Shown piece by piece: positions 6,171 to 8,105 of a stretch of 8,105 bases of DNA. The DNA lies in contig JAUVDU010000053.1 of assembly GCA_030595135.1 (NCBI GenBank), forward strand, positions 1 through 8,105, given 5' to 3'. The notes under the pieces are model-generated. The model was not told where the DNA came from, did not search any database, and saw only the letters and a list, made by a program, of their open reading frames with translations. Every line of letters begins with the position of its first letter. The first letter of the stretch is position 1. A program made the position numbers and the translations under genes. Source of the DNA: Deltaproteobacteria bacterium. Lineage in GTDB: Bacteria; Desulfobacterota; Anaeroferrophillalia; Anaeroferrophillales; Tharpellaceae.

Positions 6171-6903
6171 AACCTGTTTGTGGAAGCCACATGTTGAGAT
6201 ACTGAGCGAAAATAGAGAGACAATCAAAAATCAGCAGAAAACCGATAATTATCAGAAAGATGCCGCTGACAATACTAACGATTCGCAGGTACCGATTAAA
6301 ACGGGAAAAGTAAGTCAAAAAGGTGTTAAAAGCCAGAGCCGAAATCAGAAAGGGCAAGCCTAACCCCATAGAGTAAGCGACCAACAGGATAATCCCGCCC
6401 CCGACATTATCAGAGGTGCTGGCATAAAGCAGGATACTGGCCAGGATAGGCCCGATACAGGGGGTCCAACCCGCCGCAAATGCAATTCCGACAAGTACCG
6501 AACCCAAATATCCCAAAGGTTTATTCTTGAACTCGAAACGTTTTTCCCGTTCAAGCAGATTGAGTTTCACCACCCCGGTAATATGAATACCGAGAAGAAT
6601 AACAATCACACCGCCAACCCGACGAATCAAGGTTTGATTTTCCTGAAAAAAATTACCGACATAGGTCGCCGAAGCCCCGAGAGCCACAAAAACCATGGTA
6701 AACCCAAGAATAAAAAAGAGGGAGTGAAAAAGGGTGCGCCGGCGCACCGATCGACTCTGATTATCGACCAGATCATCAAAAGAGATACCGGTAATATAGG
6801 TCAGGTAAGAGGGGATGAGGGGCAGAACGCAAGGCGAAATAAAAGAGAATATCCCGGCCGAAAAAGCGATCAGCAGTGATATCTGTGAAGTAGATGATTC
6901 CAT
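6169..6903 (-). CDS. ccdA: CcdA/DsbD-type membrane thiol-disulfide transporter
   Basis: A 244-residue protein with about six membrane segments (roughly 8-32, 59-85, 95-115, 132-160, 168-194, 205-230). Two cysteines sit in the family's hallmark positions: C25 in FISPCVLPLIPSY and C149 in AGWTPCIGPILA. These residues carry reducing equivalents from cytoplasmic thioredoxin across the inner membrane, to apocytochrome c maturation (CcdA/ResC context) or other extracytoplasmic thioredoxin-like proteins. A third cysteine (C228) is near the C-terminus. There are no DsbD alpha or gamma domains, so it is of the short CcdA type. The start lies 9 bases after the aroB stop with no Shine-Dalgarno visible, so translation may be coupled to aroB. 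An in-frame TAA sits four codons upstream of the ATG, excluding a longer protein. The stop overlaps a repeat element. No partner thioredoxin-like gene is in the window, so the substrate is unknown. Confidence 0.88.
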   Translation of the reverse strand: MESSTSQISLLIAFSAGIFSFISPCVLPLIPSYLTYITGISFDDLVDNQSRSVRRRTLFHSLFFILGFTMVFVALGASATYVGNFFQENQTLIRRVGGVIVILLGIHITGVVKLNLLEREKRFEFKNKPLGYLGSVLVGIAFAAGWTPCIGPILASILLYASTSDNVGGGIILLVAYSMGLGLPFLISALAFNTFLTYFSRFNRYLRIVSIVSGIFLIIIGFLLIFDCLSIFAQYLNMWLPQTG

Positions 6904-6912
6904 AGTATAAAA

Positions 6913-8025
6913 TTACGTAATGTTTAGGGGTTGCTTACATTTCTCCAAGGTCTCTCGCAAGAGCCCGGCATCAATGTTCTCTTCAAGGTACGGGTCACCA
7001 AGACCGCGCAACAAAATCATTGACAAACTGCGGCCGGCCTTCTTGTCCCGGCGCATCAGCTCGATAAGTTCATCAACATCCGCATCGGCCGGAACCAGCA
7101 TCGGTAAACCATAAAGTTGAAGCAGCTGCAAAGCTCTCTGAAAACCCGACTCGGCCAACAAGTTCATGGTCACGGAAAGTGACAAGGCACAGACCAAGCC
7201 GATAGCCACGGCCTCGCCATGAGCGAGCTGCTGAAAAGCGTACATTTTTTCCAGAGCATGGCCGACCGTGTGACCAAGGTTAAGGACGGCCCTAACTCCT
7301 AAAAGATCATATTCATCTCGAACTACATAATCAGCCTTGATGCGACTGCATGAAAGGGTCATGCTTGCCAAGCTTCGAGGATCTTGCTTTATGATCTCAG
7401 GATGATTCATTTCCAGAAAAGAGATAAAATCATCACCGGCCAGAAGACCATACTTAACCACCTCACCAAACCCGCAAAGAGACTCACGCTCCGGTAAAGT
7501 AGCAATAAAATCAACATCAGAGATCACGACTCGCGGCTGATAGGTTGTCCCGACCAGATTTTTCCCAAACTCCAGATTGACCCCATTTTTACCGCCGATA
7601 GCACTGTCTACCTGGGCTAAAATGGTGGTCGGTATCTGAATCAGGTCGACCCCCCGCATATAGGTTGCGGCCGCAAAACCAGCGAGATCACCAACTACCC
7701 CGCCCCCCAAAGCACAGACAAAACTATTGCGCTGAAGACCGGATTCAAAAATCTTCCGATAAAGATCCTGCAAAACCTCATGGCTTTTATACTCTTCACC
7801 ATCAGGTATAATAATTGCGGAACTCTCGTAGCCGGCCGCAGCCAACCACGCCTGCACCCGCTCCAGGTAAAGAGGGGCAATCGTCGTATTGGTTACCACA
7901 ACCCCTTGTTTACCGCGGAGCTTGGGCAACAACGCACTATTACCTCCGGCCTTGGTCAGGCCGGAACCAATGTGAATCGAGTAACTCCTCGATTCGAGCG
8001 AAACCGTCAGTTTATGAGAAGGCAT
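6913..8025 (-). CDS. aroB: 3-Dehydroquinate synthase
   Basis: A 370-residue AroB of normal length (E. coli 362). It converts DAHP to 3-dehydroquinate, the second step of the shikimate pathway (EC 4.2.3.4), in the cytoplasm, using NAD and a divalent metal. Visible motifs: PDGEEYKS (74-81), GGGVVGDLAGFAAATYMRG (107-125, NAD-binding region), IPTTILAQVDSAIGGKNGVN (131-150), GFGEVVKYGLL (185-195), LNLGHTVGHALE (249-259) and HGEAVAIG (269-276). Probable metal ligands are E188, H252 and H269. The usual GGKT is GGKN here (N147); the lysine is kept. The N-terminal start ATG follows an in-frame TAG by one codon, so it cannot be longer; the ribosome site (GTAGAGA) is weak. It follows another gene by 3 bases and precedes the ccdA-like gene by 9, so it sits mid-operon. 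Confidence 0.96.
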   Translation of the reverse strand: MPSHKLTVSLESRSYSIHIGSGLTKAGGNSALLPKLRGKQGVVVTNTTIAPLYLERVQAWLAAAGYESSAIIIPDGEEYKSHEVLQDLYRKIFESGLQRNSFVCALGGGVVGDLAGFAAATYMRGVDLIQIPTTILAQVDSAIGGKNGVNLEFGKNLVGTTYQPRVVISDVDFIATLPERESLCGFGEVVKYGLLAGDDFISFLEMNHPEIIKQDPRSLASMTLSCSRIKADYVVRDEYDLLGVRAVLNLGHTVGHALEKMYAFQQLAHGEAVAIGLVCALSLSVTMNLLAESGFQRALQLLQLYGLPMLVPADADVDELIELMRRDKKAGRSLSMILLRGLGDPYLEENIDAGLLRETLEKCKQPLNIT

Positions 8026-8028
8026 TCT

Positions 8029-8105
8029 CTACAGATCACCACAAACCCGGCGACAAACCTCCAGGTATGCCTCCTCAACATTGCCCAGCTCGCGCCGGAA
8101 ACGAT
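8029..8105 (-). CDS. 3' end of an unidentified gene upstream of aroB (partial)
   Basis: On the - strand a frame open to the right edge ends in TAG at 8029-8031, 3 bases before the aroB ATG. About 24 residues are visible, ending ELGNVEEAYLEVCRRVCGDL. They are an amphipathic, protein-like helix. In related bacteria aroB often follows aroK or aroC, but this tail does not show a motif I can tie to either. Another frame is also open over these 80 bases, so the frame choice rests on the tight spacing to aroB. Confidence 0.45.
   Translation of the reverse strand, partial: RFRRELGNVEEAYLEVCRRVCGDL

Noticed and set aside
6130..6363. Possible + strand protein of 77 residues over the repeat and the ccdA 3' end
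   Set aside because: It is antisense to a well-supported membrane protein, polar and low-complexity, and begins inside a repeat element.
6912..6921. Palindrome ATTACGTAAT at the aroB stop codon
   Set aside because: Ten bases only, AT-rich, overlapping the end of a coding region, without a second copy or a clear promoter beside it; most likely chance.

Overview
The window looks like a chromosomal stretch of a Gram-negative, probably deltaproteobacterial (Desulfobacterota, Desulfuromonas/Geobacter-like) bacterium. This placement is an inference from gene style: a CheA carrying CheW and receiver domains, a HEAT-repeat response regulator, a CcdA-type thiol transporter beside aroB, and several small palindromic repeats. 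No rRNA or other marker gene is present to confirm it.

Left half, + strand (2-3924): the end of a chemotaxis-type signalling operon in the order cheA (3' part only), cheW, cheB, cheR. The cheA product ends with the last part of its P5 domain, an additional CheW-like domain and a receiver domain. cheW and cheB follow after 18 and 14 bases, each with a GGAG ribosome binding site. cheB and cheR are separated by a roughly 150-base inverted-repeat element, and the end of that element appears to supply part of the cheR ribosome binding site. CheR and CheB form a methylation/demethylation pair, CheW and CheA form the core kinase complex, and signal leaves through receiver domains. The window holds no receptor (MCP), no stand-alone CheY and no CheC/CheD/CheX, so the process controlled (flagella, pili or another output) cannot be read here.

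Middle (3925-4027): a hairpin with an A-tract on one side and a T-tract on the other acts as a shared terminator for two converging transcription units.

Right half, - strand (8105 down to 4028): the tail of an unidentified gene, then aroB (3-dehydroquinate synthase), then ccdA-like 9 bases later. A gene-free stretch of about 300 bases follows (5872-6168), filled by two different palindromic repeat elements. After it come a 60-residue two-helix membrane protein gene and, 17 bases on, a HEAT-repeat protein with an intact C-terminal receiver domain. The HEAT-receiver protein faces the che operon and is a plausible, unproven, phosphorylation partner of its CheA.

The most unusual content is non-coding: three unrelated inverted-repeat elements (2915-3067, 5901-6032, 6047-6170) plus a perfect 11-base palindrome inside cheA (44-68). 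Each sits at a gene boundary or within a coding loop and may shape translation or transcription of its neighbours.
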